NCBI GenBank assembly: GCA_010093515.1
Contig: MU001688.1
Span: 373,394-437,393 of the forward strand
From: Lineolata rhizophorae
Lineage: Eukaryota > Ascomycota > Dothideomycetes > Lineolatales > Lineolataceae
DNA: 64,000 nt
Reading direction: 5' to 3'
Shown here: piece by piece, positions 1 through 10,784 of the stretch
Position numbering within the stretch: position 1 is the stretch's first letter
How the letters are laid out: every line of letters begins with the position of its first letter
Translations under genes and position numbers: made by a program
The notes under the pieces: generated by a model
What the model saw: only the letters and a program-made list of their open reading frames with translations
Databases searched by the model: none
What the model was told of the DNA's origin: nothing

Positions 1-277
1 TCAGTATTCGGTTCGCCATTTCTCGTGCGCGCGCGTGGGAGGGAGGAAAAGCTCGTGCGTCCTCTTCAAGTATCCATTGTACAAGGAAGTCCTCTTGCTC
101 TGGTGTCAATCGTTGTTGGTATACGTGGCTGGTTTGGCTGTTCTGTGTGCCTCGTACACGGGCAGAGAAGGTAGCTTGAGGGATGTTGTACGCCTTTGCA
201 GCAGCTCTTTGACTAGTAAAAACACCAGCATTAAGATCGCGGATAGCTGCTTGAATAGATTCTTCACGGTTGTCCAT
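1..277 (-). mobile_element. pogo/Fot-type DNA transposase, N-terminal part (truncated by window edge)
   Basis: An open frame begins with ATG at 277 and reads leftwards without a stop to the window edge (92 codons visible). The protein starts MDNREESIQAAIRDLNAG, followed by a Psq-type helix-turn-helix (QRAAAKAYNIPQATFSARV, residues about 23-42) and then a CENP-B/Tc5-type DNA-binding helix-turn-helix (LTPEQEDFLVQWILEEDARA, then FPPSHARAREMANRIL). This order of domains is the standard N-terminus of fungal pogo/Fot1/Tc5-like transposases, which cut and paste elements flanked by terminal inverted repeats and use a DDE catalytic domain. That catalytic domain would lie outside the window, so I cannot tell whether the element is intact. 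No stop or frameshift is visible in this part. A short hairpin, CCGGGT (350-355) with ACCCGG (364-369), lies upstream; I could not define the terminal inverted repeat. Confidence 0.85.
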
Positions 278-999
278 TTTGGCAGTGTGGGTGGTGAGAA
301 AACACGTGTTTTGTTGAGGGTGTTGAGTTCTGGGCAGTGAGTTGGAACCCCGGGTGACTCGGAACCCGGTCAGCTAGCTTAGTAATAATTCTAGCGAGAA
401 TGTTCTAGGCGTCTGATGTCGGAATGGGGCTGTTTCATATCGTTTGATTTTAGTGTATGTAGTATGGTTTACGTACGCAATCTCGCGTATCGTGGTGAAA
501 ACCAACTTCCGCTCGCTTCGTAGCATAACCAATCAATCATACCATATTCCAACATCTGAGGCTGTCAGATTGTAGTTAGCGTGCCTAGACTCGCTTACGT
601 TGCTGTGTTGGTTCAGGTGTGATGTCAGATTGTATTAAACCTCCGATTTAGGCTTAGTATACCAACCCCTGACAAGGATCTCATACGTGTAACCATGCAG
701 CCTTAGATAGCACCATTTCTCCGATGTCAATGGACTTGGCCTACCCATCCCAGATTCGCTCCACACCGCCCTTCCAATAACAACACACTCCAACTTCACA
801 GTTGTGAGCCCGGCGATCGCTTTCGAATTGGGCTTATTTTGATTGACCATCATGTAACTGTCACATGTCTGTTCACTCACGATTGCTAACCGAAAAACAG
901 AGCACAGCTCGCACACAAAGAGCATTCTCTCGCTACGAGCGCACGGAACATCCTCTCAACGAGCTCACGGATAGAGCATTATCGGGGAGACGATTCATC
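278..999. other. non-coding stretch between two mobile-element fragments
   Basis: No convincing gene. It should contain the 5' leader and terminal repeat of the pogo-type element on its left and any leader of the gag fragment on its right, but I could not delimit a terminal repeat or an LTR. A 12-nt word, TGTCAGATTGTA, occurs twice about 60 nt apart (near 564 and 624). Confidence 0.5.
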
Positions 1000-1728
1000 A
1001 TGGATACCGGTATCGGCCCTGTCAGGCTCAATGGAACTGGCGATTGGGCGATCTGGATCGCAATGCTTGAACGCTCTGCTCATGCCACCGACGTGTGGCA
1101 ATTCATCGATCCAACGGTGGAAAATCCACCACAGATACCGCAACCATCATTTATAATCGAAGAGACCTCAGCTGACCGATTTGAAAATGAAATGCGATAC
1201 GACGAATACAAGGCAAGACGTACGGCGATCGAAGACATTCGGCAATTGGTTGAAACGACCGTGCAGTTATGCCATCGACAAATCATTACCAGAGGACGAA
1301 CGGTCCATGAGATCTTAGGAGAACTCTATAAACGCTTCGCACCATCGGAGGAAGAACAGAGAGCCGTTCTTCAAAGACAATACGATACCCTACGACAGTC
1401 TACACCGAATAGAAGGAATATCGACAAGTGGATTGCAGAGTGGGAGACAATGTACTACAAGTGCGAAGCCGTTGATCTGTTCAAGATCGACCCTCACGCT
1501 CCAACGAAACACTTCTTGGCCTCATTAGCCCATGCAGGCGAACAATGGGCCCCTATTGAACTGGCGATCCTCGTCAGGGAACCGATCAGTGCGTGGCCAT
1601 GCCTACCAGAGCTTATTCGCCGCTTCAACCTCTTTCGCAACGTCATACAGCCACCTCCAGGGTCGTCGAGAAAGCCACAGGCCACGACATTTGCCGCCCA
1701 ATATTCTCACAGTGGGTACCTAGATTAG
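1000..1728 (+). mobile_element. Ty1/copia-type gag-like fragment
   Basis: ATG at 1000 opens a 242-residue frame (MDTGIGPVRLNGTGDWAIW...). The frame also stays open upstream to an ATG at 865, but the residues from MDTG onward carry the family signature: a 'LNG..(N/D)W..W' opening, then DVWQFIDP, a long helical region (IRQLVETTVQLCHRQIITRG), and RFAPSEEEQRAVLQRQYDTL followed by IDKWIAEWETMYYKCEAVDL. This is the capsid-forming gag of fungal copia-class LTR retrotransposons. The zinc knuckle, protease, integrase, reverse transcriptase and flanking LTRs expected of a complete element are not found downstream, so it is a truncated copy or a lone gag. The frame itself has no internal stop and shows little sign of RIP, unlike the gypsy relic near 4.5 kb. 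Confidence 0.65.
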
Positions 1729-1944
1729 GGCCCGCCCGCTTCTGCACGCCCGTGTTACAGGCCCGCCTTAATGATTTTGGTATCCACAGCGCAACTCCAC
1801 CTTTCTTCAATTCGTTCCCTCTACTCCGCCAATTCTTCATATCTTTCAGTCCTCTCGATTATTAGCCGCTTCCTGCCACCCTATCAGCTCGAATTCAACT
1901 CCTCCGAATCGCAGAGGCTTCTGATATACCGCCTGAGAGATTAC

Positions 1945-2692
1945 AGGAGCCTAGCCAGCAAAAAATCATTGCTGTTGGGATCTTCACCATTGCCCATCGC
2001 CTGAGTGACACGGTCGTTAGAAAAGTACCGTATGCTAGTAATACTGGTGGCTTTCCTGGCAATGTTTAAGGTGAAGGCAACGAAGCCCGGATATACACCT
2101 TGGCGACCATCCTCAGCTTGAAACTGTCTCTCGAAGGTCAAAGCTGAAGATTACGTCGACCCCGAATATTACGTAAAGGGAATTCTCATGGCCTATATCG
2201 AAAAGGACGAGCACGCCGTCCCAGATTCTCTCAGGGTAAAATGGGCTTGCAAGTTATCGAAGCAGTCGGACAAATACACCGACATGGTATCATTCACTCA
2301 TATATCGCGCTTTGACAGTACCTCCTGGACAATGATTTGAATGCCCGGCTCAGCGATTTTAGAGCATCTGGATTCCCTGGACACGAGACGCTCGGATTAG
2401 AGGTGTGAGCCATTGCTTGCCGAGATATTTTGACATGCCGAACACTGTAAAATCAGATTTATTAGCTCTGGGCTCCACTCTCTATGGACTCGTGGTTGGT
2501 GAGGCTCCATATAGTGGTGCCGGAGATGATGAGATTGCTCGCCGCTATGCCCGAGAAGTCTTCCCTGACCTTACTGGAACTTTTTGCGGCGACGTTATTT
2601 TAGATTGTTGGAAAGGGGAGTTCCCTCCCGCAGAAGACGCCTACTTGCGATATAAAGAAGTGACTGGTGGCTACTGCCGTCGGAGGCTGTAA
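1945..2692 (+). pseudogene. decayed fungal protein-kinase-like gene
   Basis: Read in pieces across the forward frames, the stretch gives the ordered motifs of a fungal kinase-like family: IIAVGIFTIAHRLSDTVVRK (N-lobe, about 1960-2030), an EARIYT piece (about 2083), PEYYVKGILMAYIEKDEH (hinge, about 2160-2210), HGIIHSYIAL then a stop and YLLDNDLNARLSDF (catalytic loop and DFG region, about 2284-2362), and VKSDLLALGSTLYGLVVGEA with DVILDCWKGEFPPAEDA (C-lobe, 2447-2640). The expected catalytic Asp in HSD is Tyr here, and a stop follows in place of the usual Arg. At least one further stop (after LGLEV, near 2404) and frameshifts break the gene. The C-terminal piece alone stays open for 95 codons (2405-2692). 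The product cannot be functional as a kinase. It is one of three kinase-like loci in the first 13 kb. Confidence 0.7.
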
Positions 2693-4379
2693 TACGAAAG
2701 CGAATGTGTACATTGTCTATTTCTCTCCGCTAATAAGCAAAGGCAGATGTCAAAGCAGGGTTTATGGTAAGGAGTGCTACAATGACCAAAGACCACTTTT
2801 CGGGGCAAAATGGCCTGAAAAGTTTACTCCTATCTCTTGTTCCCTCGTCGCTAAGTCAGGTACACTAGAATAAACCAATTGTTGCTAGGACCTACTGAGG
2901 TCAACCGGAACGTGCCATCATAGAACTTTCTTGACACATTCCAGCTTCCACCTTTCTGCATGTACTTACAACATTGTATTAATACCTAAACCAACAGCAA
3001 AGCTTTGGCTGCCTACCTAGGAAGCGGAACCTTAAGCACCAGCAGAATGATTGCAATCCGGGTTCGGGCCCTTCCTTCAAGTAGACGCTCCGTGGCGAAG
3101 TTTGTAGTTGGGGCACTCTCGAATGTTACCACTAACCGGCTTCTTTTCGCACTCGTGTCCCGGCGTGTATTGGATCTTATTGCGTGTTGGGATTGAGCAA
3201 CTGCCTCCTTGGTAGATGATAGTGGTCTTCTATTCAACACACATATTGACGTGATTGCTTGCAGGCTGATTAGATAGAAAATGACAACTGTATGTAGGAA
3301 AGTTTTCTTCCTGACGAACTCTCTTGAGGGTTGGTAGGGCTCTACGCGGAAGGGACATCCAAACTAACTGCAAGGCTGTTCGATGGAACTTGTTCCCGAT
3401 GGAGGATAAGCACGTCCCACATGACCTAATCCGATAGTTCAAGGCGCAGCCTAAGTCCGATATGATATGGCAGGTTAGGTAAAAGAATCGGTGCGTCGAT
3501 ATCCGTATACTCCAACGTGTGAGCTTGTAATGTGGCGCCACTGGGCAAAATCGGGCTAGGGTGGTCACAATTAGATTCTCAGCTCGAACCACTTTATGCC
3601 GATCGTAGATCCCTCAATTTTCGATCATCCACCACGATCTTTGCATTCCAAAACTACTCGATCTCAGATGTCGAGCAACGCCCACGATGTCAGATGCTAA
3701 CTCTGGAATGAAGATGGATCCCGCAAGGAGCTAGAAGGCAAAGGCGGGCAAGTCCACAGTGAACTCGCGTCTGCTGCTCCGTCTTATATTATCACTTTAT
3801 TCTTTTAGGCAGACTAACCTTATGGGCCACGTGTTTGACAGTTGCATACACTCCATCAGCCTACTAACATGTGTTCCCTCAACTTCTCTTCGCTGATCAA
3901 CTCTTCACCCGACTTGGCAAAGGCATTCGGCACCTAGGACAGGATGACCTATTTTAGCGCGCCAGCGTCGGGCGCGACGTGGGCAGCAACATCCCACTTG
4001 GCCTGTTACATGTCATAATAGGTGCCATGCTAGTGCTCGCTCTCGTTATCGTTCTCGCTGCCGTTCTCGCCGCTGCCCTCGCTGCCGTCTCCTGTCGTCG
4101 GCGTTGTCGTCCCTACTGCCGTCGCTGGCGCTGCCCTCGTTTAGGTGCGTGTGTATAGTGCGCCAGCGACGCCTGGCATTATCATCGCCGCTGAAGGCAT
4201 GCTCCAGCGTGGAGTCGCTGGGTGTATGCTACGTATCTTCTCCTAGTGTACTTAGAGCGCGGATCTAAGGCAGTAGGGAAGCAGCGCCCCTTGAGTCCCT
4301 CGCCCCCCTAATCAAAGGCGGAAAGAAATAGCTAGTTCCGTTCTTCTATAAGACCTGATGGTATACCAATCCCTTTCAT
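2693..4379. other. gene-free stretch
   Basis: No coding region that I can support; short open frames at 3013-3240 and 3230-3592 have no recognisable content. About 4030-4140 is an imperfect pyrimidine-rich repeat of CTCG/GCCGT words. The stretch grades into AT-rich transposon-derived DNA at its right end. Confidence 0.5.
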
Positions 4380-4700
4380 ACTAGACTACTTTGGTAGTAA
4401 CTAAGTATTCACCATGCTAGATCCTAAGGATATATATTACCATATTTAAATTAAGTAAGAGGATAAATGGAGGACTGCTTTTCATACCTATATAGCTCTT
4501 TGGGTATTTAGTCCTAGCCTAATTAATACTCTAGCTCTATTTTAGGCGTATATCAACCGTACGTTAAATAGCTTAGTAAATATCTTTTATATTATCTACC
4601 TAGGTCCTTTATTTATGTTTTCATAGACTAGGCTATAGGACACCTTTACAGTTCTATTGCACCTCAACCATTTCTGTGCTGTATAACGCCAGTTCAATTC
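4380..4700 (+). mobile_element. Ty3/gypsy reverse-transcriptase relic, stop-riddled (RIP-like)
   Basis: Translated through its stops, the AT-rich stretch reads DPKDIYYHI, stop, IK, stop, EDKWRTAFHTYIALWVF, then LINTLALF, stop, AYINRTLNSLVNIFYIIYLG and FMFS. It lines up in order with the palm of a gypsy-type reverse transcriptase, whose usual pattern is D.R.AYH.IRI.EGDEWKTAFRT, then LTNAPA.FQAYINR.L, then VYLDDILIFS. Here the YLDD catalytic motif reads YLGP and several Arg/Gln codons are stops, so it is dead. The high AT content and the transition-type changes fit repeat-induced point mutation. No LTR, integrase or gag of the same element was seen nearby. It ends about 100-150 nt from the stop codon of the intact PRO1 gene. 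Confidence 0.6.
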
Positions 4701-4797
4701 CTCGCTCAAATGCCTCAACAGTCCGCCCGTGTTGGTAAGAAGCATATACCGCAAATAGGAGATGAAATTAATATACGATCAACGCCAAGTCTCACAT

Positions 4798-6284
4798 TCA
4801 TCCCAGCAATGGGGTTGTCGGTCTGCTCCGCTCAGGTTTGAAGAAGGCAATGTTCTCCCTCAGGGCCACGTACTCGCTGTCCGCATACCCAAGCACGCTC
4901 ATAATCTCGATGCTCTGTAAGCCCCGGATCCGCTTGATCTCTGTGGCCGAGTAGTTGACTATAGCACGTCCAACTTCTAACGGCGCTGGATCGCTCCGCT
5001 CGTACGTCGGTGTCGACGGGCCATGGTCTCCACGCGGTGGTGGTGTGCTCGACTTGAGTTGCTGCTGCGGTAACACTTCCGGAGTGACCGCAACCTTGGG
5101 CGTTGAGGATAGTCTCTTCACAACGACTATCCGGACTGCTTCTTGCTGGGCAAAGTTTCCTTCCACGTCGACAATGCCGACAGGCAGCAACCCGGCCTTG
5201 TCAGTCAGCGCCTGATATGCTCCTTCGTCGATGAACACGCTGCCGTGCGGCGCCAACCCGTGTAATAGCCAGAAATAACGATCACGAATTGGCTGCGGGT
5301 CAGGCAGAAAGCGCGTGTGAAGAGGCGCCTCCAGAGTCGCTGAACCTGCCGATGCCGTAACCTCATTTCCCGTGGCCTGGCTAGATTTTTTCTGGCCCTC
5401 GGTCTCACTGCGCACGCTCTGGGTGCTCGACGTCATGGTCGCCGCTGCTGCTTTCTGTGCCTCAGTGTATCGGACAATGTTGGAGATGTTACCAGGCTTA
5501 GACGAGCGCGTGATTACGGTAGTGACGCCCGCGGCTGTAGCAAGCCTGGCGGCGACAATCTTGGTCGACATGCCTCCCGTACCGAGGGCCGAGCCCGCGC
5601 TCGACACGTCGGCGGCTAGCTCGGCGATATCCTCGACGACATCGATGGGCCGCGCATCCGGATTCAACCGCGGGTTTTTGTCGTACAAGCAATCGACATC
5701 AGTCATGAGGAAGAGGTAGTCTGCTTGGACCATGCCAGCAGTAATGGCCGACAATGTGTCATTGTCGCCGAACTTGATCTCCGTCACGGCTAACGTGTCG
5801 TTTTCGTTGACGATGGGTATCACACCCATGTTGAGTAGCTCGATGAAAGTGTTTTGCGCGTTTAGGTATTGCGTCCGGTCCGCAATGTCATTGCGCGTCA
5901 ACAGCACCTGTGCTACAGGTTGGCGCATGTGCCCAAACAACTGGTCCCACAGGCTCATCAGCCGGCACTGGCCGATGGCAGCGAGAGCCTGGACTTGTGG
6001 CAGATGCTTGGGGCGCCGCTCGACGTCCATACGACGTAGGCCAACGCCAATAGCGCCAGAAGAGACTAGGACAACTTTGTGGCCGTCATTGCGGAGGCGG
6101 ATGGCGGTCTCGACAATGACAGAGAGAATGGAAAGAAGGGGCTCGTGCGTCCTTTCGTCGACGATCGAGCTAGTTCCTAAAGGAGTTATTAATATCTTTA
6201 CTCTTTAAAGAGAGGAGAATCAAGCGATGGAATAGGAACTAGGGCAGTACCAAGCTTAATTACGATGGTGAGATGCCTCTTCAT
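4798..6284 (-). CDS. PRO1: glutamate 5-kinase (gamma-glutamyl kinase) with PUA domain
   Basis: Catalyses ATP-dependent phosphorylation of L-glutamate to gamma-glutamyl phosphate, the first step of proline synthesis in the cytosol. Two exons: 6284-6251 and 6176-4798, split by a 74-nt GT-AG intron (6250-6177). The junction rebuilds the nucleotide-binding start TIVIKLGTSSIV; total 470 residues, a normal fungal length. Visible motifs: SSGAIGVGLRRMD, LLTRNDIADRTQYLNAQNTF, VNENDTLAVTEIKFGDNDTL (glutamate and Mg binding), LFLMTDVDCLYDKNP, GTGGMSTKIVAARLA, and a C-terminal PUA region (EVGRAIVNYSATEIKRIRGL). A low-complexity Ser/Thr/Gln-rich insert lies between kinase and PUA parts. I chose the ATG at 6284 because it is the only nearby start that restores the glycine-rich N-terminus. 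The ATG at 6030 would delete it. The gene looks intact although transposon and pseudogene debris flanks it. Confidence 0.95.
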
Positions 6285-6723
6285 TTTGAGTGTGCTTCAC
6301 TAGTCTTAGTAGCATTTAAACCCGCTAGAATTATACGAAAGTCTTGACGGCAATTGTATCTCTTATACCAAGTGAAAGGGCCATGACGATAAAGCGCTGA
6401 AGCGTGGGTCAAATTGATCACGTTGGTGGTAGAAAAATACCCACATTCCAGCCCTGACCGCCTTCGCGCGCAGCCAATCGGAGCCCGCCGGTGCCTCCGG
6501 CAATCCCTGTAGTTCCGCTGCCTAAGAATTTCCACATTCTTGGCACCCCTGAGCACCTGAGGGGAGTGCCTCTTGGGGATGCACTTGTACATGCCCATGT
6601 CCATAGTGCACGTCTAAACGGCATGGCAGGCGAAGCCTAACACACCTGACCCCCAGAAACCGGGACACAGAACACAAGTAAAAAACTCGGCGATATCCAG
6701 CTTGAGATTGCACGGTCCGAGAG
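6285..6723. other. upstream region of PRO1
   Basis: Presumed PRO1 promoter and 5' leader (PRO1 reads leftwards from 6284). Open frames here are short and unrecognised. I saw no TGACTCA-type cross-pathway control site in it. Confidence 0.45.
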
Positions 6724-7560
6724 ATGCGAACGGCCACTGACCGAAGAGGGATTGTAAAGAACAAGGTAATTAGCGAAAGCCTCTACGAGACAACCGTCCC
6801 GTCAACTGCAAGGTTAATGTTGCTCGTGGCCAGTGACGATGGACAGCGTTCGCGAAATCTTACGAAAATCGAGACTGGAAAGAGCTGGCAAAGGAACTCA
6901 GCTACAAGAAGAAAGGGCTCGTGGATTCCTTACCACGATAGGCGTTGTGAAGAGACAAGTTAAGAATTGGAACATACAGCACTTTGCAACGATATCTCAT
7001 CCAGTCCTGGACGGCGTACAAGAAATCCAAGGGATATGAAGTCGATGACACTGTTAATGGCGAAAGACATGCACGGCAACTCGCGGTCCAATTCGAACTA
7101 CGGATGGAGCCAGTACACAAACTCTCTCGGGCCACGTTCAATCATTTGTCTTCGATGTTTCCGTTGGGTTCGAGATCGATCAGCATTCAATATGGGGCTT
7201 GACAAGCTCGATGGTTAGACCATCCGTCTCTTCCAAATGTACCCTGGCGCAAGGATCCATGAGTTGGTGTATGAGGCTATACAGGATGACGAGAAGCTGC
7301 TAGACGAGTATCACGACAAAGACGATGCCTTTTCCGACGTTGACTAGACCGACAAGTATATTCAGCTCCGACGGAACAAGTTCTGGGTATGCAGGGAGAC
7401 GGATGAGGTTCAGCGCACCGCGTGCCTTCCCTTTTGTTTGCAAGAAGCTCGTGTGACCCAAAGCATCCTATTGCCGAACTTCGTAGGTACACGTGGCTTC
7501 AAAGGGTGCGACGACGACATCGTCATCGCTAATGGAAGAACTGGTAGGACCCGCCCCTGA
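6724..7560 (+). pseudogene. decayed coding region, family not recognised
   Basis: Protein-like sequence continues through several stops and frame changes. The best pieces are DWKELAKELSYKKKGLVDSL (about 6870-6930), TLQRYLIQSWTAYKKSKGYE followed by VDDTVNGERHARQLAVQFEL (about 6979-7100), and IHELVYEAIQDDEKLLDEYH with KYIQLRRNKFWVCRETDEVQ (7258-7413). In-frame stops interrupt it near 6937, 6946, 7201 and 7345. The second block has the look of the helical N-terminal part of a tyrosine-recombinase-like protein (DUF3435 type), but that is weak pattern matching and I would not name it. It is broken in any case. Confidence 0.35.
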
Positions 7561-7564
7561 GTGC

Positions 7565-7873
7565 AGAACACCATATTAACAAGCAGGGTGACCGAGCTGA
7601 ACAATTTTATCGTGAATTAAGTAAAAAGCGGTAGAGGCCCGCAAATGGGAAGCGGCGGCATGCACACGTGATTTCGGTGCCGTACGGCGCCGGGTTCCGT
7701 GTTTCCTACGCCGGCTCCGCATAAATAGCTCGTAGACGGAGCTCCATACTCTGCTCTGCACCTCACATTTCGACCTTGCTTAACACTTCCACGCTGCACA
7801 CTCCGTGAAGCTCAACAGCTTTCCGACATGATACCGGTACTGAAGAAAATCTCTTCTAAGTTGGGCGCAGAGG
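7565..7873. other. short gene-free gap before kinase-like locus
   Basis: No gene supported. A short frame starting with an ATG at 7828 lies immediately before the kinase-like frame at 7874 and could be a remnant of its 5' part; I could not connect the two with a credible intron. Confidence 0.35.
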
Positions 7874-8671
7874 ATGCCAGCGGGGCGCAGCATGGGTAGG
7901 TGCACGCAAAATGACGGCGAGACAGTCAACATACTTCTCGAATGGAGAGCTTCAGTCCCAGCAACTTTGAGCGCATATCTTACAAAGGTGGCGGACAATA
8001 TTCCCACTGATGAGGATGTGAACCGGCCGGAGGAGATTCGTACCATGAAGATTGCGGGCATTTTCCACGATCCACAACGCACCGCCATCGTCTACTTGTG
8101 TCCGCGGCAGCCTGTGAATCTCCGCGATGTACTTCGGAAGATCGAGAAGCCTTCCGGTAGCGATAGACGCGCCCTTGCCAGCATCATCGCAACCAAGGTC
8201 AGGTCTCTCCATGTCCACTTTCACCTTCAGCATATGGCCCTGCGAGCCGAGAGCTTCGTATTCCTCGGCGAGAACGGTAGGCCGGACTTCGCCAACCCTT
8301 ACATCCTCGATTGGGGCCGTCCGTCATTTGCTAGCATTTACCAACACCCGGAATATCAGAAAGCCGAGCCTCACTGGTTCTATGACGTTTGGTCCTTGAT
8401 GATGGTGTTATCCGAGATCGCCGAGTGGCAGCCGGTGGAAGCATGCGGGGATGAAAGCGAGTTATTGAAGAAGAAACTGGAGAGGACGCAGAAGGTTACG
8501 GATCCTGGCTGGAAGGGTGACCTGACTGCCAGGGTTTTCCAGCATGGGTTTGGATTCCTTGGGAAGATTCCTTGGGAAGGACAGTCGCACCCTCTCGCAG
8601 CTCAACAGGCGTGATATCAAACGCTTCTTTGACAAACTCTGTGAGCTTCTTAGTAGCAACGAAACGTTGTG
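7874..8671 (+). pseudogene. kinase-like C-lobe gene, 3' frame broken by a 13-bp tandem duplication
   Basis: The open frame 7874-8614 (246 residues) resembles the C-lobe of kinase-like proteins that fungi often attach to HeLo-type or other prion/cell-death modules. Blocks: IFHDPQRTAIVYLCPRQP, RALASIIATKVRSLHVHFHL, SFVFLGENGRPDFANPYIL followed by DWGRPSFASIYQHPEYQKAE, and FYDVWSLMMVLSEIAEW. The catalytic loop has no HRD (it reads QHMALRAES) and the DFG position reads LDWGR, so it is at best a pseudokinase. Near the end GATTCCTTGGGAA is present twice in direct tandem (8553-8565 and 8566-8578). The 13-nt extra copy shifts the frame to an early stop at 8614. One copy would instead lead to LSQLNRRDIKRFFDKLCELL and a stop near 8671, the more natural C-terminus. 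The N-terminal half of the family is absent. Confidence 0.6.
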
Positions 8672-10229
8672 AAAGAAGATGGAACCCACCAGTCATTCTC
8701 AACAAGAGTATTTAAGTATGTAGTAGAGTAATACGAGGACCGTGACGACGGGCTCTGTCAATTCACTCCCATCCTGTCACCTAATATCTGGATGGCTTAG
8801 CTTCGGTTCATGAGAGTGAGAATAGTGAGGTGTAGGCTAGTGGAAATCCTTCCATAGTTGACTCGGGCTAGAGTGTGCCTAGCAATGATGGAGGCGAGGT
8901 GAGGGGTGATACTCGAGAGCCTCTGGTTCTGGGCTCGGCAGAAGCTGACGCTCGGAGCGATTTACCGCCTAGCATTGGTTGGCTATGTGGATGTCATGTT
9001 GGCTCTTTTGCATTGCAGGTTGGCGAAGCCCTTGGCATATCACCCTCCAACCAAGTGTTGATATACTGCCGGCGGTTCAGCCGCTTCAAGGGGCAGCACA
9101 ACAGACGCGTTTTTATCGAGTGTCATGGCTGGCGGAATGCGCATTCGGAACTCAGTCACCGGTGAATAGGAATTCAAGATGTGGCCTTCCGGGTGAGTCA
9201 TCCAAACTGGCCCCTGCGAGGCATAGCAGCGGGGAAGCTGCAGACCTTGTTGTGAACTAAGGATGATTGGCTATCGGACGTCTAGCACTTGTATCGTAAT
9301 TGCACAATGCATATTCCCGTGTATGAATATATGCTGGTGGAATTATGACATCCAATCAATCTTCATAGTGAAGCTGAACTACTTAGAAATTAGGGTCGGC
9401 TAGTGGGCCACCTGGAACAATAGCCTTCATGTGCTACGTAGTAGATACTACGAGCTGACATTTTACGATGAAGGCTAAGTATAGTGCCCTGGAAGATGTA
9501 TATCTTAGCGAGAATATTACGGAATCACCTTAATCAACAGAGGTGTCACACTGGTAGTAGAGTTGGTAGTTTTCTCTCCGAGCCTCATCTTGCTGCATGG
9601 CTGTTTCATTTTACCACAAAGCTATCCTCAGTTCAAGCAACGGAGTGGGGCAGGTCAGGAATAATTGGCCGCAAGGGTGCTTAGATATAGGTTAAGTCAC
9701 AGCCGCAGAAGAGGGCGATTCGTCGGTTCTGAACCGGTGGTGTTGGGCAACACCGCTTACTCACCCAGGGAGCAGTTAACACACGTTGATTTTGTACGCC
9801 ATCCTGCTCCCCAGCGCCAGCCTTGTTTTTGTACTCGGTCTGTGATATGAAGGGAAAGGCTGTGATAAAGCATGCATGTGTGCTACCTGCTAGGCAACCG
9901 CATGAGTAGTTTCATGCCGGGCTAGCCCTAAGCGTTTCTTCTCCGTGATTCACCTTTTAATACGTGCAGGGGCCGTGAACAATAGCCGTATGATGTGATC
10001 CTGTTATCGTGTTGACACCGTGGTATCTTTAGCCTTGTCTGGCTAGCTCTCCTACAGCTTATCCCTTTGTGATGTAGCATTATGAAGTAAAGGGCTGGCT
10101 CAAATGCTTACTCAAAGCCTTGTATCTTCGTCCAAGTCATAGAGCGAGCACAGAGTATATATATAGGCTTTTGCTCCCTTACAAATTCCAAGGAACACAC
10201 TCTCTATCCACCGCCAATCCCTCACTAAC
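8672..10229. other. gene-free stretch
   Basis: Only short, low-quality open frames. No transposon domain, gene or structural RNA could be recognised. A near-palindrome of ACGTAGTA words lies around 9434-9450. Confidence 0.45.
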
Positions 10230-10784
10230 ATGGGTACTGATATTCTACCTTATTCTGGTGAGCCCTGCAACTCACTTCCTACTATTGAAGATACAGGAAG
10301 CAGTTTGGAGGCGTTAGATTTTGAGCAACTGACCACCACTGTCGGCCACGGGTTTGTTAAGCACCAGGTTCCGAGCCTCTTAGGCATCATCTTGCTGCAC
10401 AAGCACTTTTCGCCCGATTAAGACAAAATATTGGTCAACATCGGATCTGTGGCTGTCCGTTGGAAGACTTCTAGTCTCGCCCCGGAGCTCTGTGATGTCA
10501 AAGGAAGTTCATGGCAATTCGACGAGGGCTTAGTTCCTTATGAGTTCGTCCATGACACGACAAACCGGTCGAGCATTGACGGCTTCCAGTCCTTCCCTTC
10601 TGAACTGCGGGCAGTCCTTGAGCGCCTGGACTTGGTGGAGAAGCTCGGAGTTTGCGCCTTTACTCGGGAAGAACTGGATGTAGCTACGCAGGTCGAGTTC
10701 ACTCAAGGCTAAGCAAAAATCACTCTCCCCCTCGATATTGCTTCTGAGCATGGCCAGAACAAGGCAGTTGAAGTATTCTGGTAA
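10230..10784 (+). pseudogene. decayed gene of unknown function (two in-frame stops)
   Basis: ATG at 10230 sits in a good fungal context (CTAACATGG). One reading frame stays protein-like for 185 codons: MGTDILPYSGEPCNSLPT, then VGHGFVKHQVPSLLGIILLH, then NIGSVAVRWKTSSLAPELCD, then GLVPYEFVHDTTNRSSIDGF, then ITLPLDIASEHGQNKAVEVF. It is interrupted by TAA at 10419-10421 and again at 10710-10712, and ends with TAA near 10782. The smooth continuation of sense across both stops shows it is one former gene, not three short ones. I do not recognise the family. The gene may once have continued through further exons. Confidence 0.5.
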
